From positions 124,001 through 188,000 of the forward strand of contig JAVBOM010000002.1 of assembly GCA_031550535.1 (NCBI GenBank): a stretch of 64,000 nt of DNA. Reading direction: 5' to 3'. This stretch comes from Avichristensenella sp031550535. GTDB lineage: Bacteria; Bacillota; Clostridia; Christensenellales; Aristaeellaceae. A program made the translations under genes and the position numbers. Below the pieces are notes generated by a model. It searched no databases and was not told the DNA's origin. It worked only from the letters and a program-made list of their open reading frames with translations. Shown in pieces: positions 17,092 through 25,333 of the stretch (within the stretch, counting starts at the first letter, position 1; the number at the start of each line of letters is the position of its first letter).

Positions 17092-17145
17092 AACCGAGCC
17101 TGTGGATTTGAAACCGAAATGTGATTTTGAAACCGGAAACTTGGA
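17087..17145 (+). repeat. Three short direct repeats around GAAACCG
   Basis: GAAACCG occurs three times at 19-20 base spacing straight after the HerA stop codon, each within a longer similar unit (GATTTGAAACCG, ATTTTGAAACCG). Too few for an array; could be the scar of a mobile element terminus. Confidence 0.4.
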
Positions 17146-17210
17146 GAGCTAGTCTGTGAAAAGATATTGCGACTCACGTCTATTGCCATAAAAGCCCACC
17201 GTCCGCGCAA

Positions 17211-17243
17211 GAAAAGCGCCTCGTCCAGAGGCGCTTTTCTTGT
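17211..17243 (+). terminator. Terminator ending the defence operon
   Basis: GAAAAGCGCCTC and GAGGCGCTTTTC make a twelve-pair stem with a five-base loop, followed by TTGTATT. It separates the defence island from the catabolic operon. Confidence 0.85.
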
Positions 17244-17261
17244 ATTATTCCCTTCGGGTAG

Positions 17262-17290
17262 TTGACATCTGAAAAAAATTTTTATACAAT
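17262..17290 (+). promoter_or_regulatory. Promoter of the catabolic operon
   Basis: TTGACA (17262-17267), 17 bases, TACAAT (17285-17290). It sits 60-70 bases before the isomerase start and is the only strong promoter seen before the ten-gene operon. Confidence 0.8.
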
Positions 17291-17357
17291 CACTCCGGAA
17301 GAAGAAAATTATCCACAAACACCACACCAACATCACGCAGGAAAGAGGGATATGCGC

Positions 17358-18749
17358 ATGCTCCAGTATCAGGTGAAAATCGGCCTCGTACCGATGCGGC
17401 GCGATGTCACGCCGCGTCCGGGCATCTTCAATTGGGAAAAGGCCGAGGCGCGCGGCCAGCGAATTGTACGGTATATTGAGGAAACGTTTACTGACGACCG
17501 GCTCACCTTTGCGGATCTCACGGGGCTGAACGCGGTCCAGACGCTCTACGCGGAAACCGACGTCGACGCGGCGGCGGAGCTTCTGCGCGCGGCCAAGGTC
17601 GACGCGGTGCTGATCATCAACTGCAACTTTGGCAATGAGGAGGCGGCGGCGCAGCTCGCGCGCGCTGTCGGGAGGCCCGTGCTGATCTGGGCCCCGGCGG
17701 ACGACGTGTTCGAGCCGGACGGCATGCGGTACACGGACAGCCAGTGCGGCATCTTCGGCGTCAGCCGCCAGCTTCAGCGCACGAACATCCCGTTCTCCTT
17801 CATCGAGACATGCGCGGTGGAGGATGACGCCTTCGCACAGGGCCTTCGCCGTTTCGCGGCGGTCGCCTGCATGGTCCGAAACTTCACGGGCATGCGGGTG
17901 GCGCAGGTGGGCATGCGGCCCAAGCCGTTCTGCTCCGTGATGGTCAACGAGGACGAACTGCTGCGCAAGTTCGGCATCCAGACGGTGCCGGTGAACCTGG
18001 CGGTCATCATCGATCAGTATAACAAAATCCTCGCGGAGGAGAAGGACGCGCTCGTGAAGGGCGCGGCGCTGCTTGCCTCGCGGTATGAAATGGACGACCT
18101 GACGCCGCCGCTGCTGGAGAAGGTCTACGCTTTCGTGCTGCTGTACGAATGGGTGTTCAAGGAGTACCGCGTGCAGGCCGTCTCCGCCGAGTGCTGGACC
18201 GCCATGCAGCTTGGTGTCGGCGCGATGCCGTGCACCGCGTACTCGATCCTGGCGGACATGGGCTACATCATCTCCTGCGAGAGCGATTTGCACGGGGCGG
18301 TCACGATGGCGCTGCTCGCCTCCGCGACCCAGGGGCGCGCCGTGCCGTTCTTTGGCGAGTTCACCGTGCGCCACCCGGAGGACCCGAACGGCGAGCTGAT
18401 CTGGCACTGCGGCCCGTTCGCGTACTCGCTGAAAAAGAAGGAATCGGTGGCGAAAAACGTCAACATGCGGCAGTGGTTTGAGGTCAAGGACGGGCACTAC
18501 ACCATCGCGCGGTTTGACCAGGAGGAGGGCGACTACCGGCTGCTCGTCGGGGAATTCGACACGATGCCGGGGCCGTACACGTTCGGCACGTACCTGTGGG
18601 CGCGGTTTGATAACCTGCCGAAATGGGAGCGGAAGCTGATCGACGGGCCGTACATCCACCATATGGCCGAGATTGAGGGGAGCCTTGCGGAGACGCTCAA
18701 AGAGTTCTGCCGCTTTATCCCAAATCTCAGCCTGGACACCGTGGAATAA
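17358..18749 (+). CDS. L-fucose/arabinose isomerase-superfamily protein
   Basis: 463 residues from ATG 17358, chosen because GGAAAGAGGG lies at correct distance; ATG 17352 is possible, but a start at 17262 would lie in the -35 box. The sequence has the two-lobed sugar-isomerase layout: an N-terminal domain with VDAVLIINCNFGNEEAAAQL, and a C-terminal catalytic part containing CWTAMQLGVGAMPCTAYSIL and the metal-site region CESDLHGAVTMALL. Enzymes of this family convert aldoses to ketoses with Mn. Its substrate is not fixed by sequence; L-fucose is plausible given the FGGY kinase, aldolase and the GH29 fucosidase at 62-63 kb. First gene of the operon. Confidence 0.75.
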   Translation: MLQYQVKIGLVPMRRDVTPRPGIFNWEKAEARGQRIVRYIEETFTDDRLTFADLTGLNAVQTLYAETDVDAAAELLRAAKVDAVLIINCNFGNEEAAAQLARAVGRPVLIWAPADDVFEPDGMRYTDSQCGIFGVSRQLQRTNIPFSFIETCAVEDDAFAQGLRRFAAVACMVRNFTGMRVAQVGMRPKPFCSVMVNEDELLRKFGIQTVPVNLAVIIDQYNKILAEEKDALVKGAALLASRYEMDDLTPPLLEKVYAFVLLYEWVFKEYRVQAVSAECWTAMQLGVGAMPCTAYSILADMGYIISCESDLHGAVTMALLASATQGRAVPFFGEFTVRHPEDPNGELIWHCGPFAYSLKKKESVAKNVNMRQWFEVKDGHYTIARFDQEEGDYRLLVGEFDTMPGPYTFGTYLWARFDNLPKWERKLIDGPYIHHMAEIEGSLAETLKEFCRFIPNLSLDTVE

Positions 18750-18760
18750 GGAGAAATAGC

Positions 18761-19654
18761 ATGCTTGTGGATCTGAAAACAATCCTCGGGCTCGCCGAAC
18801 AAAAACACTGCGCGATCCCCGCGTTCAACGTTTATAATATGGAAACCGTCATGGGCGTCGCGCGTGCGGCGGAAGCGGCGAAGGCCCCCGCCATCTTCCA
18901 GGTGTACAGCCGCCTGTTTGAAAACGGGGAGGCCATGTACCTCGCGCCGACGATCCTGCGCGCCATTGAGACGCTGTCCGTGCCCGCCGCGTTCCACCTG
19001 GACCACGGCGCGGGCGACGGCATTGTGCAGAAGGCGTTGCGACTGGGCGCGACGGGCATCATGCGGGACGCCTCCGCGCTGCCCTTTGCGCAGAATGTAG
19101 AGGAGACGCGACGCGTCGTCCAGATGTGCGCACCGGGAGGAGGGGATTCCTCGCGGAATCCCTCTATGGCGCCCGATTTTTCAAATCAGCGCCGCCGTCT
19201 AGGCGTGCCGGTGGAGGGCGAGCTCGGCCACATTGGCTCGGCCGCCGACGAAACGATGGGCGAATACACCGATCCGGCGGAGGCGAAGGCGTATGTCGAG
19301 CAGACCGGCGTCGCCGCGCTGGCCATCCTGGTGGGCACCGCGCACGGCCGCTACCGCCAAGCGCCGGTGCTCGACATTGAGCGCATTGGCGCGATTAAAG
19401 CCGCGACCGGCGTGCCGCTGGTGCTGCACGGCGGCTCGGGCGTGCCGGACGACCAGATCCGCGCCGCCATCGGGGCGGGCATTCGGAAAATCAACTTCGG
19501 CACGGACGTGTGCTACGCGTTCCTGGACGCCGTGTTTCAGACGAGCCGCGACCTCGTGGCCGTGGACCTGTTCATGAAGGAGGCCGTGGGGCGCGTGAAG
19601 GAGTTCGCTCTTTCGAAAATTGCCCTGCTCGGCGCGGGGGGCGGCTGTGCTTGA
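18761..19654 (+). CDS. Class II ketose-bisphosphate aldolase with in-frame R1 insertion
   Basis: 297 residues from ATG 18761 (GGAGAAATAGC upstream). The zinc aldolase signature is intact: FHLDHGAGD (Asp and His ligand), VEGELGHIGS, VGTAHGRY and LHGGSG, and INFGTD near the C-terminus. It would cleave a ketose phosphate into dihydroxyacetone phosphate and an aldehyde; the neighbouring IolB and PfkB kinase point to an IolJ-like role, the isomerase/FGGY pair to a fuculose- or tagatose-type substrate. Residues 126-146, between RRVVQMCAP and LGVPVEGELG, are absent from normal family members and are the translated 60-bp R1 repeat plus one codon. The insertion lies in the loop before the strand carrying the ELG motif. 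Activity is probably retained but unproven. Confidence 0.85.
   Translation: MLVDLKTILGLAEQKHCAIPAFNVYNMETVMGVARAAEAAKAPAIFQVYSRLFENGEAMYLAPTILRAIETLSVPAAFHLDHGAGDGIVQKALRLGATGIMRDASALPFAQNVEETRRVVQMCAPGGGDSSRNPSMAPDFSNQRRRLGVPVEGELGHIGSAADETMGEYTDPAEAKAYVEQTGVAALAILVGTAHGRYRQAPVLDIERIGAIKAATGVPLVLHGGSGVPDDQIRAAIGAGIRKINFGTDVCYAFLDAVFQTSRDLVAVDLFMKEAVGRVKEFALSKIALLGAGGGCA
19136..19198 (+). repeat. R1 element copy A, in frame in aldolase
   Basis: 63 bases with two hairpins: GGGATTCC/GGAATCCC and GGCGC...GCGCC. The reading frame used by the aldolase gives Asp-Ser-Ser-Arg-Asn-Pro then Met-Ala-Pro-Asp and Arg-Arg-Arg, the same frame that is open in all other full copies. The TAA present at the left end of most copies is changed here to AGG. 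Confidence 0.85.
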
Positions 19655-20573
19655 TGTGATCGGCATCGGCGCGTCCGTATACGACACGCTGATGATGCTC
19701 TCCGCCTACCCCGTGGAGGACACGAAGGCCCGGGGAACGCGGACGCTCGTGCAGGGCGGCGGGCCGTGCGCCACGGCGCTGGTCGCGATGGCGAAGCTCG
19801 GTGTGTCCGCCGGGTACATGGGCACCCTCGGCGACGACGCGTTCGGCCGGTTCATGCTGGCGGACCTGGAGAAGTTCGGCGTTTCCACCGCGCACGTGCG
19901 GCGCGTGCCGGACGTGGTGTCGTTCCACGCGGTGATCTGGCTCAGCGAAGAAGCGGCCACGCGCACGTGCGTGTGGAACCCGGGCACGGTGCCGCCGCCT
20001 TCAGCCTCGGAGGTGAACGAGCGGGCGATCCGGGGCGCGAAGGTGCTGCACCTGGACGGGAACATGCTGGACGCCGCGGTTCACGCGGCGAAGCTGGCGC
20101 GCGCCGCCGGGGTGAAGGTGAGCTACGACGCCGGCGGCACGTACCCGGGGGTGGAACGCCTGCTGCCGCTCGTGGACTTTTTGATCCCCTCGGAGGAGTA
20201 CGCGCTGAAAATGACCGACGAAAGTACCGCCGAGGCGGCGGCGAGGAAGCTGTACGCTGCGTATAGGCCGGAGGTCGTCGTTGTCACGCAGGGCGCGCGC
20301 GGTGGGGTGCTCTGCCTGGACGGGGAACTCTCCCGCTACCCCGCGTTCCCCGTGGACGTACTGGACAGCAACGGCGCGGGCGATGTTTTCCACGGCGCGT
20401 TTGTCGCCGGGTATCTGAAGGGGCTGTCCTTCGCGGACTGCGCCGTGTATGCGAGCGCCGTTTCCGCGCTGAAGTGCACATGCTTCGGCGCGCGCGAGGG
20501 CGTCCCGGGCGACGAACGTGTGCGCGCGTTTTTGCGGGATCGGGGCGCCGCGCTGGAAGGAGGAGGGATCTGA
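19647..20573 (+). CDS. PfkB-family sugar kinase (IolC-like)
   Basis: 308 residues from GTG 19647, which lies within the last codons of the aldolase and follows GGGGGG. PfkB motifs: GIGASVYDTLM, GGGPCATALVAMAKLG near residue 40, and the C-terminal DSNGAGDVFHGAFVAGYL with the catalytic Asp of GAGD. The family phosphorylates ribose, fructose phosphate, 2-keto-3-deoxygluconate or 5-dehydro-2-deoxygluconate. With IolB seven genes downstream, the last substrate (IolC reaction) is attractive, its product being split by an IolJ-type aldolase such as the preceding gene; this is inference. The stop overlaps the next start (TGATG). Confidence 0.85.
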   Translation: MLDVIGIGASVYDTLMMLSAYPVEDTKARGTRTLVQGGGPCATALVAMAKLGVSAGYMGTLGDDAFGRFMLADLEKFGVSTAHVRRVPDVVSFHAVIWLSEEAATRTCVWNPGTVPPPSASEVNERAIRGAKVLHLDGNMLDAAVHAAKLARAAGVKVSYDAGGTYPGVERLLPLVDFLIPSEEYALKMTDESTAEAAARKLYAAYRPEVVVVTQGARGGVLCLDGELSRYPAFPVDVLDSNGAGDVFHGAFVAGYLKGLSFADCAVYASAVSALKCTCFGAREGVPGDERVRAFLRDRGAALEGGGI

Positions 20574-21997
20574 TGGAACACCGGGCGTTTATGGGCGACA
20601 TGATCCGGTCGGAATTGGAGGATATCGTCGGTGCGGAAAACGTCTCAGTCAGCGAGAGCGACAAGCTGACCTACGGCGTGGATTATTTCTGGATCAGCCG
20701 CATGTGGTCGGACAGGGGGAAGCGGCCGCCGTCGCCGGACTATATTGTGCGGCCAAACACCACGGAGGAAATCTCCCGTATCCTGAAAATCGCGAACTAC
20801 TATAAAATGCCGGTGCACACCTGGGGCGGCGGGTCCGGCTCCCAGGGCGGCGCGCTGCCGATGGCGGGCGGCCTGCTGCTGGATACCAAGCGGATGAACC
20901 GGCTGATCGAAATTGACGAACAAAGCCGCACCATCACCGCCGAATGCGGCATGATCTTTCAGCAGTTGGAGTGGTACGCCAACGAAAAGGGCTATAGCTG
21001 CCAGCACATCCCGTCCTGCCTGACGTGCGGCACCATCGGCGGCGCGCTGGCGCACCGGGGCATCGGCATTACCTCCACAAAGTACGGCAAGATCGACGAC
21101 CAGTGCCTCTCCATGGAGGTCGTGCTGCCAAACGGCGACATCATCCAGACGCTGCCCGTGCCCAAGCACGCGGCGGGGCCGGACCTGAAGGAAATCTTCA
21201 TCGGGTCGGAAGGCACGCTCGGGATCATGACAAAGGCGACGTTCAAGCTGTTTGAGCAGCCGGAAAGCCGGAAGTTTCGCGCCTTCCTGTTTCCGGACAT
21301 GAAGAGCGGCATCGCGGCGGGGCGCGACATCATGCAGAAGTGCAAGCCGAGCATCCTGCGGCTGTACGACGAGGCGGAAACGATCTCCATCATCAAGAAG
21401 ATTCTCGGGTTTGAGAAGCGCGGCTGTTTCATGAACCTCGCGGCGGAGGGCATGGCGCGCGTTGTGGACATCGAGATGGAAATGATCCTGGACATCTGCG
21501 CGCGCTATGGCGCCATGGACCTGGGCAGCGAGTACGGCGAGAAATGGTACGAGAACCGCATCACGTTCTTTTATCCGGGCCACATCATGGACATCCCGCA
21601 GATGTTCGGCACGATGGACACCATCGCCACGTTTGACAAGATCGAGGAAATCTACTGGGCGATGAAGTGCGCCATCGAGGATAACTTCCCCGGCGTCCGG
21701 TTCATCGCACACTGCTCGCACTGGTACGAGTGGGGCACGATGCTGTACGACCGCTTCATCATGGACCACCCGCCCGAGGACCCGGAAGAGGCCATCCGGC
21801 TGCACAACCAGATCTGGAACGCGGGCGTCCGCGCGGCCATGGCGCACGGCGGCGTCATCAACGACCATCACGGCATCGGGCTGAAGCTGTCGCGCCTGAT
21901 GAAGGAGCAGTACGGCCCCGCGATGCAGGTGATGGAGGGTATTAAACGGAGCCTGGACCCGAACGGCATCATGAACCCGTTCAAACTCGGCCTGTGA
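20573..21997 (+). CDS. GlcD-like FAD-linked 2-hydroxyacid oxidoreductase
   Basis: 474 residues from ATG 20573 (GGAGGAGGG just upstream). FAD_binding_4 motifs: YIVRPNTTEEISRILKIAN, VHTWGGGSGSQGG, and CGTIGGALAHRGIG followed by EVVLPNGDII; the C-terminal cap ends in INDHHGIGLKLS and LDPNGIMNPFKL, typical of GlcD and D-lactate dehydrogenase relatives. It should oxidise a 2-hydroxyacid and pass electrons through the Fe-S protein of the next gene to EtfBA, encoded in the same operon. This arrangement resembles GlcDF and the Etf-linked lactate dehydrogenase of Clostridia. The substrate is unknown; lactate, glycolate or a sugar-derived acid are options. Confidence 0.85.
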   Translation: MEHRAFMGDMIRSELEDIVGAENVSVSESDKLTYGVDYFWISRMWSDRGKRPPSPDYIVRPNTTEEISRILKIANYYKMPVHTWGGGSGSQGGALPMAGGLLLDTKRMNRLIEIDEQSRTITAECGMIFQQLEWYANEKGYSCQHIPSCLTCGTIGGALAHRGIGITSTKYGKIDDQCLSMEVVLPNGDIIQTLPVPKHAAGPDLKEIFIGSEGTLGIMTKATFKLFEQPESRKFRAFLFPDMKSGIAAGRDIMQKCKPSILRLYDEAETISIIKKILGFEKRGCFMNLAAEGMARVVDIEMEMILDICARYGAMDLGSEYGEKWYENRITFFYPGHIMDIPQMFGTMDTIATFDKIEEIYWAMKCAIEDNFPGVRFIAHCSHWYEWGTMLYDRFIMDHPPEDPEEAIRLHNQIWNAGVRAAMAHGGVINDHHGIGLKLSRLMKEQYGPAMQVMEGIKRSLDPNGIMNPFKLGL

Positions 21998-22011
21998 AGG
22001 GGGGCGCAAGA

Positions 22012-23097
22012 ATGTTTAGCGATCAAGCGATGCGGCATGCCGACGCGTGCCGGTTCTGTTGGATGTGCCGCCACCTCTGTCCGGTGGGGCTGATGACGGG
22101 GAAGGAGGCGAACACCCCCCGCGCCAAGGGTCTGCTGGTGGCGATGGCGAAGCGCGGCTTCCCCGTGGACGCGGATACGGCGCAGACCATGTACGAGTGC
22201 CTGCTGTGCGGCGCGTGCACGAACGACTGCGTGACGGGCTTTGAGCCGCCGCTGTACATCCGCGAGGCGCGGACGGAGGCGGCCGTGGAAGGGCTGACGC
22301 CCGCACCGGCGCAGCGCGTGACCGACCGCGTGCTGGAAAGCGGAAACCCGTTCGGCGACACGGCCCCGCAATTTTCCACGGAAGGTCTGCCGGACAAGGC
22401 GGACGTGCTGCTGTACCTGGGCCATACGGCAAGGCATCGGACCCCCGAAATCGCGCGAGCGCTGATGTCGCTGCTGAAAAAGGCGGGCGTTTCGTTCACG
22501 GTGCTGGCGGATGAGCCGGGGAGCGGCATCGAGCTGGCGGACCTGATGGGCTATGTGGAGGACGCGCGGCAGATGGCCATGGCCTGCGCCTGCGCGGTGA
22601 ATGAAACCGGCGCGAAAACGCTGGTGGTGCTGGATACGTATGACGCGGCGGCGTTCCGGCATGAGTACGCGGACTGGGGCATCGCGCTCGCGCCGGAGGT
22701 CGTCACGGCGACGGCGTTCGTGGACGGCTTGGTGAAGGGCGGAAAGCTCGCCGTGAAAAAGGAAAGCAAGGCTGTGACCTATCACGATGGCAGCCGTCTG
22801 GCGCGCGATCTGGACGAGCACCAGCCCGCGCGGGATCTGCTGGCGGCGATGGGCATGACGGTTCACGAAATGTTCCTGAACCGGCGGCTGGCGAAGTGCT
22901 GCGGCACGGCGCTCTTTTCGGAATACGCGCCCGCGCTCGCGCGCCAGGTGGCGCGGGGCCGGTGGGAGGACGCGCAACGGACCGAAGCGGAGACCCTGGT
23001 GACGGCGTGCCCGCAGTCGTTCCTGGCGCTTTCCCTGGCCATACCGGAAGGGCACTCCCTGGAAGACGTTTTTGTGCTGTTGGATCGAAACGCATAG
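22012..23097 (+). CDS. GlcF-like iron-sulfur oxidoreductase subunit
   Basis: 361 residues from ATG 22012 (GGGGGG upstream). Two 4Fe-4S ferredoxin motifs, CRFCWMCRHLCP (~14-25) and CLLCGACTNDCV (~64-75), then a CCG-type domain in which only one clear CCG (KCCGTA, ~298) is visible; a later Cys-Pro (TACPQSF) closes it. GlcF and LutA relatives usually have two CCG motifs, so this is a reduced version. It probably relays electrons between the GlcD-like flavoprotein and EtfBA in the cytoplasm. It begins 14 bases after the GlcD-like gene and ends 11 bases before the FGGY kinase start. Confidence 0.8.
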   Translation: MFSDQAMRHADACRFCWMCRHLCPVGLMTGKEANTPRAKGLLVAMAKRGFPVDADTAQTMYECLLCGACTNDCVTGFEPPLYIREARTEAAVEGLTPAPAQRVTDRVLESGNPFGDTAPQFSTEGLPDKADVLLYLGHTARHRTPEIARALMSLLKKAGVSFTVLADEPGSGIELADLMGYVEDARQMAMACACAVNETGAKTLVVLDTYDAAAFRHEYADWGIALAPEVVTATAFVDGLVKGGKLAVKKESKAVTYHDGSRLARDLDEHQPARDLLAAMGMTVHEMFLNRRLAKCCGTALFSEYAPALARQVARGRWEDAQRTEAETLVTACPQSFLALSLAIPEGHSLEDVFVLLDRNA

Positions 23098-23108
23098 GAG
23101 GCGATGGA

Positions 23109-24575
23109 GTGTCCTACTTGTTGGGCTGCGATTTTGGCGGCAGCGCGTCCAAAACGACGCTGCTGTCCTCGGACGGGCGCGTCGTCGCCACAGCCGCGCG
23201 GGAGTACCCCACGGCATACCCGCATAACGGCTGGGCGGAACAGGATCCCGAGGATTCCTACCGCGCGCTGGTGGAGAGTGTCCGGGAGATTCTGCGGAAA
23301 ACCGGCGTTCGGCCCGATGAAATCGTCGCGCTGGCGCTGGACGGCGCGACGCACACGGCGGTGCTGCTGGACGAACACGACCGCGTGATCCGCCCCGCGA
23401 TCTACTGGACCGACAAGCGGAGCGGCGCGCAAGCGGACCGCCTGAGCGCCAATCACCTGGATGAGATCGTCCGGCTGTCGATGAACACGCCCAGCAGCCT
23501 GTGGACGCTGCCGCAGCTCATGTGGCTGCGCGAGAACGAGCCGGAGAACCACGCCCGCATCCGGAAAGTGCTGTCCATGAAGGACTATGTCCGCTACCGG
23601 CTCACGGGCGACTATGTGACCGACAGCATCGAGGCCATGGGGTTCATGCTGCTGGACGCGAACCGGAACGAGTGGTCGCCGTTCCTGTGCGGGCTGTGCG
23701 GATTGGATACGGACATGCTGCCAAGGGTGGTCGATCCGATGGCGCGGCTCTCTCCGCTGGCAAGAAAAGCGCGGGAGGACACCGGCCTTGCCCCGTCCAC
23801 GCTGGTGATCGCGGGCGCGACGGATACGGCGCTGGAGGTGTACGCGTCCGGCGCGGTGACGCCCGGGCAGGCGACCGTGAAGCTCGCCACGGCCGGGCGC
23901 ATCTGCACCATTGCCGATCACGCGCTCGTGGACCCGATGCTGATTTGCTACCGCCATGTGGTGGAGGGGATGTGGTATCCCGGCACGGCGACCAAGAGCT
24001 GCGCGGCGTCCAACCGCTGGTACAGGGACACGTTCGGCGGCGAGTACGCGGCGATGTCGGGCGCGGCGGCGGAAATCCCGCCGGGGTGCGAGGGGCTGTT
24101 CTACCATCCGTATTTGCAGGGGGAAATCACCCCGTACCTGGACGATAGGCTGCGCGCCAGCTTCACCGGCGCGGCGTCGTTCCACACGAAGGCGCATTTT
24201 GACCGGGCCGTGCTGGAGGGCGTTGGCTACTCGATGCTGGACTGCTTCACCGTGCTCGCGGGCATGGGCATCGCGCCCGCATCCGCCGCGATCATCGGCG
24301 GCGGCGCGCAAAGCGCTGTATGGCGGCAGATCATCGCGGATATGCTGGGCATCCCGCTGCGGCGGGTGGAGCAGGTGGATTCCTCGCTCGGCAGCGCGAT
24401 GCTGGCGGGCGTGGCGGCGGGGGTATTCGCGTCGCACGCGGAGGCGGTGGACAGGTGCGTGCGCGTTTCGGATGTGGTGACGCCGGACGCGGAGCGTCAC
24501 GCGTTCTACGGCGGGCGGTTCGCGCTGTACAAGGACATCCAGGCGGCGCTCGCGCCGATCTATCACAGGCTATGA
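23109..24575 (+). CDS. FGGY-family carbohydrate kinase
   Basis: 488 residues from GTG 23109, seven bases after AGGAGG. FGGY features: N-terminal CDFGGSASKTTL (phosphate loop), YPHNGWAEQDPEDSY (xylulokinase-like), ALDGATHTAVLLD, IYWTDKRSG, and in the C-terminal half GGGAQSAVWRQIIADMLGIPL and SLGSAMLAGVAAGVF. It transfers phosphate from ATP to a ketose or polyol; the pattern is closest to xylulokinases, but substrate range of the family is wide. In this operon it would act after the isomerase and before the aldolase. Its stop overlaps the etfB start by four bases. Confidence 0.85.
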   Translation: MSYLLGCDFGGSASKTTLLSSDGRVVATAAREYPTAYPHNGWAEQDPEDSYRALVESVREILRKTGVRPDEIVALALDGATHTAVLLDEHDRVIRPAIYWTDKRSGAQADRLSANHLDEIVRLSMNTPSSLWTLPQLMWLRENEPENHARIRKVLSMKDYVRYRLTGDYVTDSIEAMGFMLLDANRNEWSPFLCGLCGLDTDMLPRVVDPMARLSPLARKAREDTGLAPSTLVIAGATDTALEVYASGAVTPGQATVKLATAGRICTIADHALVDPMLICYRHVVEGMWYPGTATKSCAASNRWYRDTFGGEYAAMSGAAAEIPPGCEGLFYHPYLQGEITPYLDDRLRASFTGAASFHTKAHFDRAVLEGVGYSMLDCFTVLAGMGIAPASAAIIGGGAQSAVWRQIIADMLGIPLRRVEQVDSSLGSAMLAGVAAGVFASHAEAVDRCVRVSDVVTPDAERHAFYGGRFALYKDIQAALAPIYHRL

Positions 24576-25333
24576 GAATTCTGGTGTGCGCAAAGCTGGT
24601 GCCGGACGCGACCGACGTGCGGATGGACGAGAACCATTCCCTTGTGCGGGATTCGGCGGCGCTGGTGATGAACCCCGCCGACGAGGCGGCGCTGGAATTC
24701 GCGCTGGCGCTGCGGGACGCGCGCGCGGCATCCGTCACCGTGATGACGATGGGAACGCTGGCGGCGGAGGGCATGCTGCGGGAGGCGGCGGCGCGCGGCG
24801 CAGACCGCCTGATTCTGCTCAGTGACAAGGCGTTCGCGGGCGCGGATACGCTAGCGACGGCCAAGACGCTCCGTGCCGCCGTGGCCAAAGCCGGGCCGTT
24901 TGACCTGATTTTCTGCGGTAGGCGCGCGGTGGACGGGGAAACGGGCCAGGTAGGCCCGGCACTCGCGTCGCTCCTTGGGGCGGCGGTGGTGACGAACGCC
25001 ACGGATGTGACCGTCGCGCCGGATGGCACGGCGGAGGTGATACAGCGAACGGAGCGGGGCGACGCGGTGTGGCGCTGTGCCGCGCTGCCGCTGGTGGTTA
25101 CGTTCTTGGAGCGCAGCAGGGCGCTCCGCCTGCCGTCCATCCTGGGCATGCGCCGGGCGAAGGGGCTCGAAATCGCGCGCTGGGGCGCGGACGACCTCGG
25201 CATCGCGCCGGAGGACTGCGGCCTGTCCGGCTCGCCGACGCGCGTGATCCGTGCGGAAACGCGGCCCCTGGGCCTGCGCCAGTGCGAATGGACGACAGTT
25301 GCGGCGCTGGTGGAAAAGGGGGTGCTCGCGTGA
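24572..25333 (+). CDS. etfB: Electron transfer flavoprotein beta subunit
   Basis: 253 residues from ATG 24572. Typical EtfB: ILVCAKLVPDATDVRMDEN, VMNPADEAALEFALALRD, MGTLAAEGMLREAAARGADR, FCGRRAVDGETGQVGPALA (the AMP/FAD-site loop) and LPSILGMRRAKG (recognition loop). Together with EtfA it forms the soluble FAD protein that carries electrons between the GlcD-like dehydrogenase and another acceptor. Its presence in a sugar operon suggests Etf-linked, possibly bifurcating, hydroxyacid oxidation. Overlaps the kinase stop and the etfA start, so all are tightly co-translated. Confidence 0.93.
   Translation: MRILVCAKLVPDATDVRMDENHSLVRDSAALVMNPADEAALEFALALRDARAASVTVMTMGTLAAEGMLREAAARGADRLILLSDKAFAGADTLATAKTLRAAVAKAGPFDLIFCGRRAVDGETGQVGPALASLLGAAVVTNATDVTVAPDGTAEVIQRTERGDAVWRCAALPLVVTFLERSRALRLPSILGMRRAKGLEIARWGADDLGIAPEDCGLSGSPTRVIRAETRPLGLRQCEWTTVAALVEKGVLA

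Noticed and set aside
17262..17357. Upstream start of the isomerase gene at 17262
   Set aside because: That codon lies in the -35 box of the promoter, so it cannot be translated from this transcript.
16887..18782. A 631-codon minus-strand frame opposite HerA end and the isomerase
   Set aside because: It crosses a terminator and a consensus promoter of the other strand and has no family signature.
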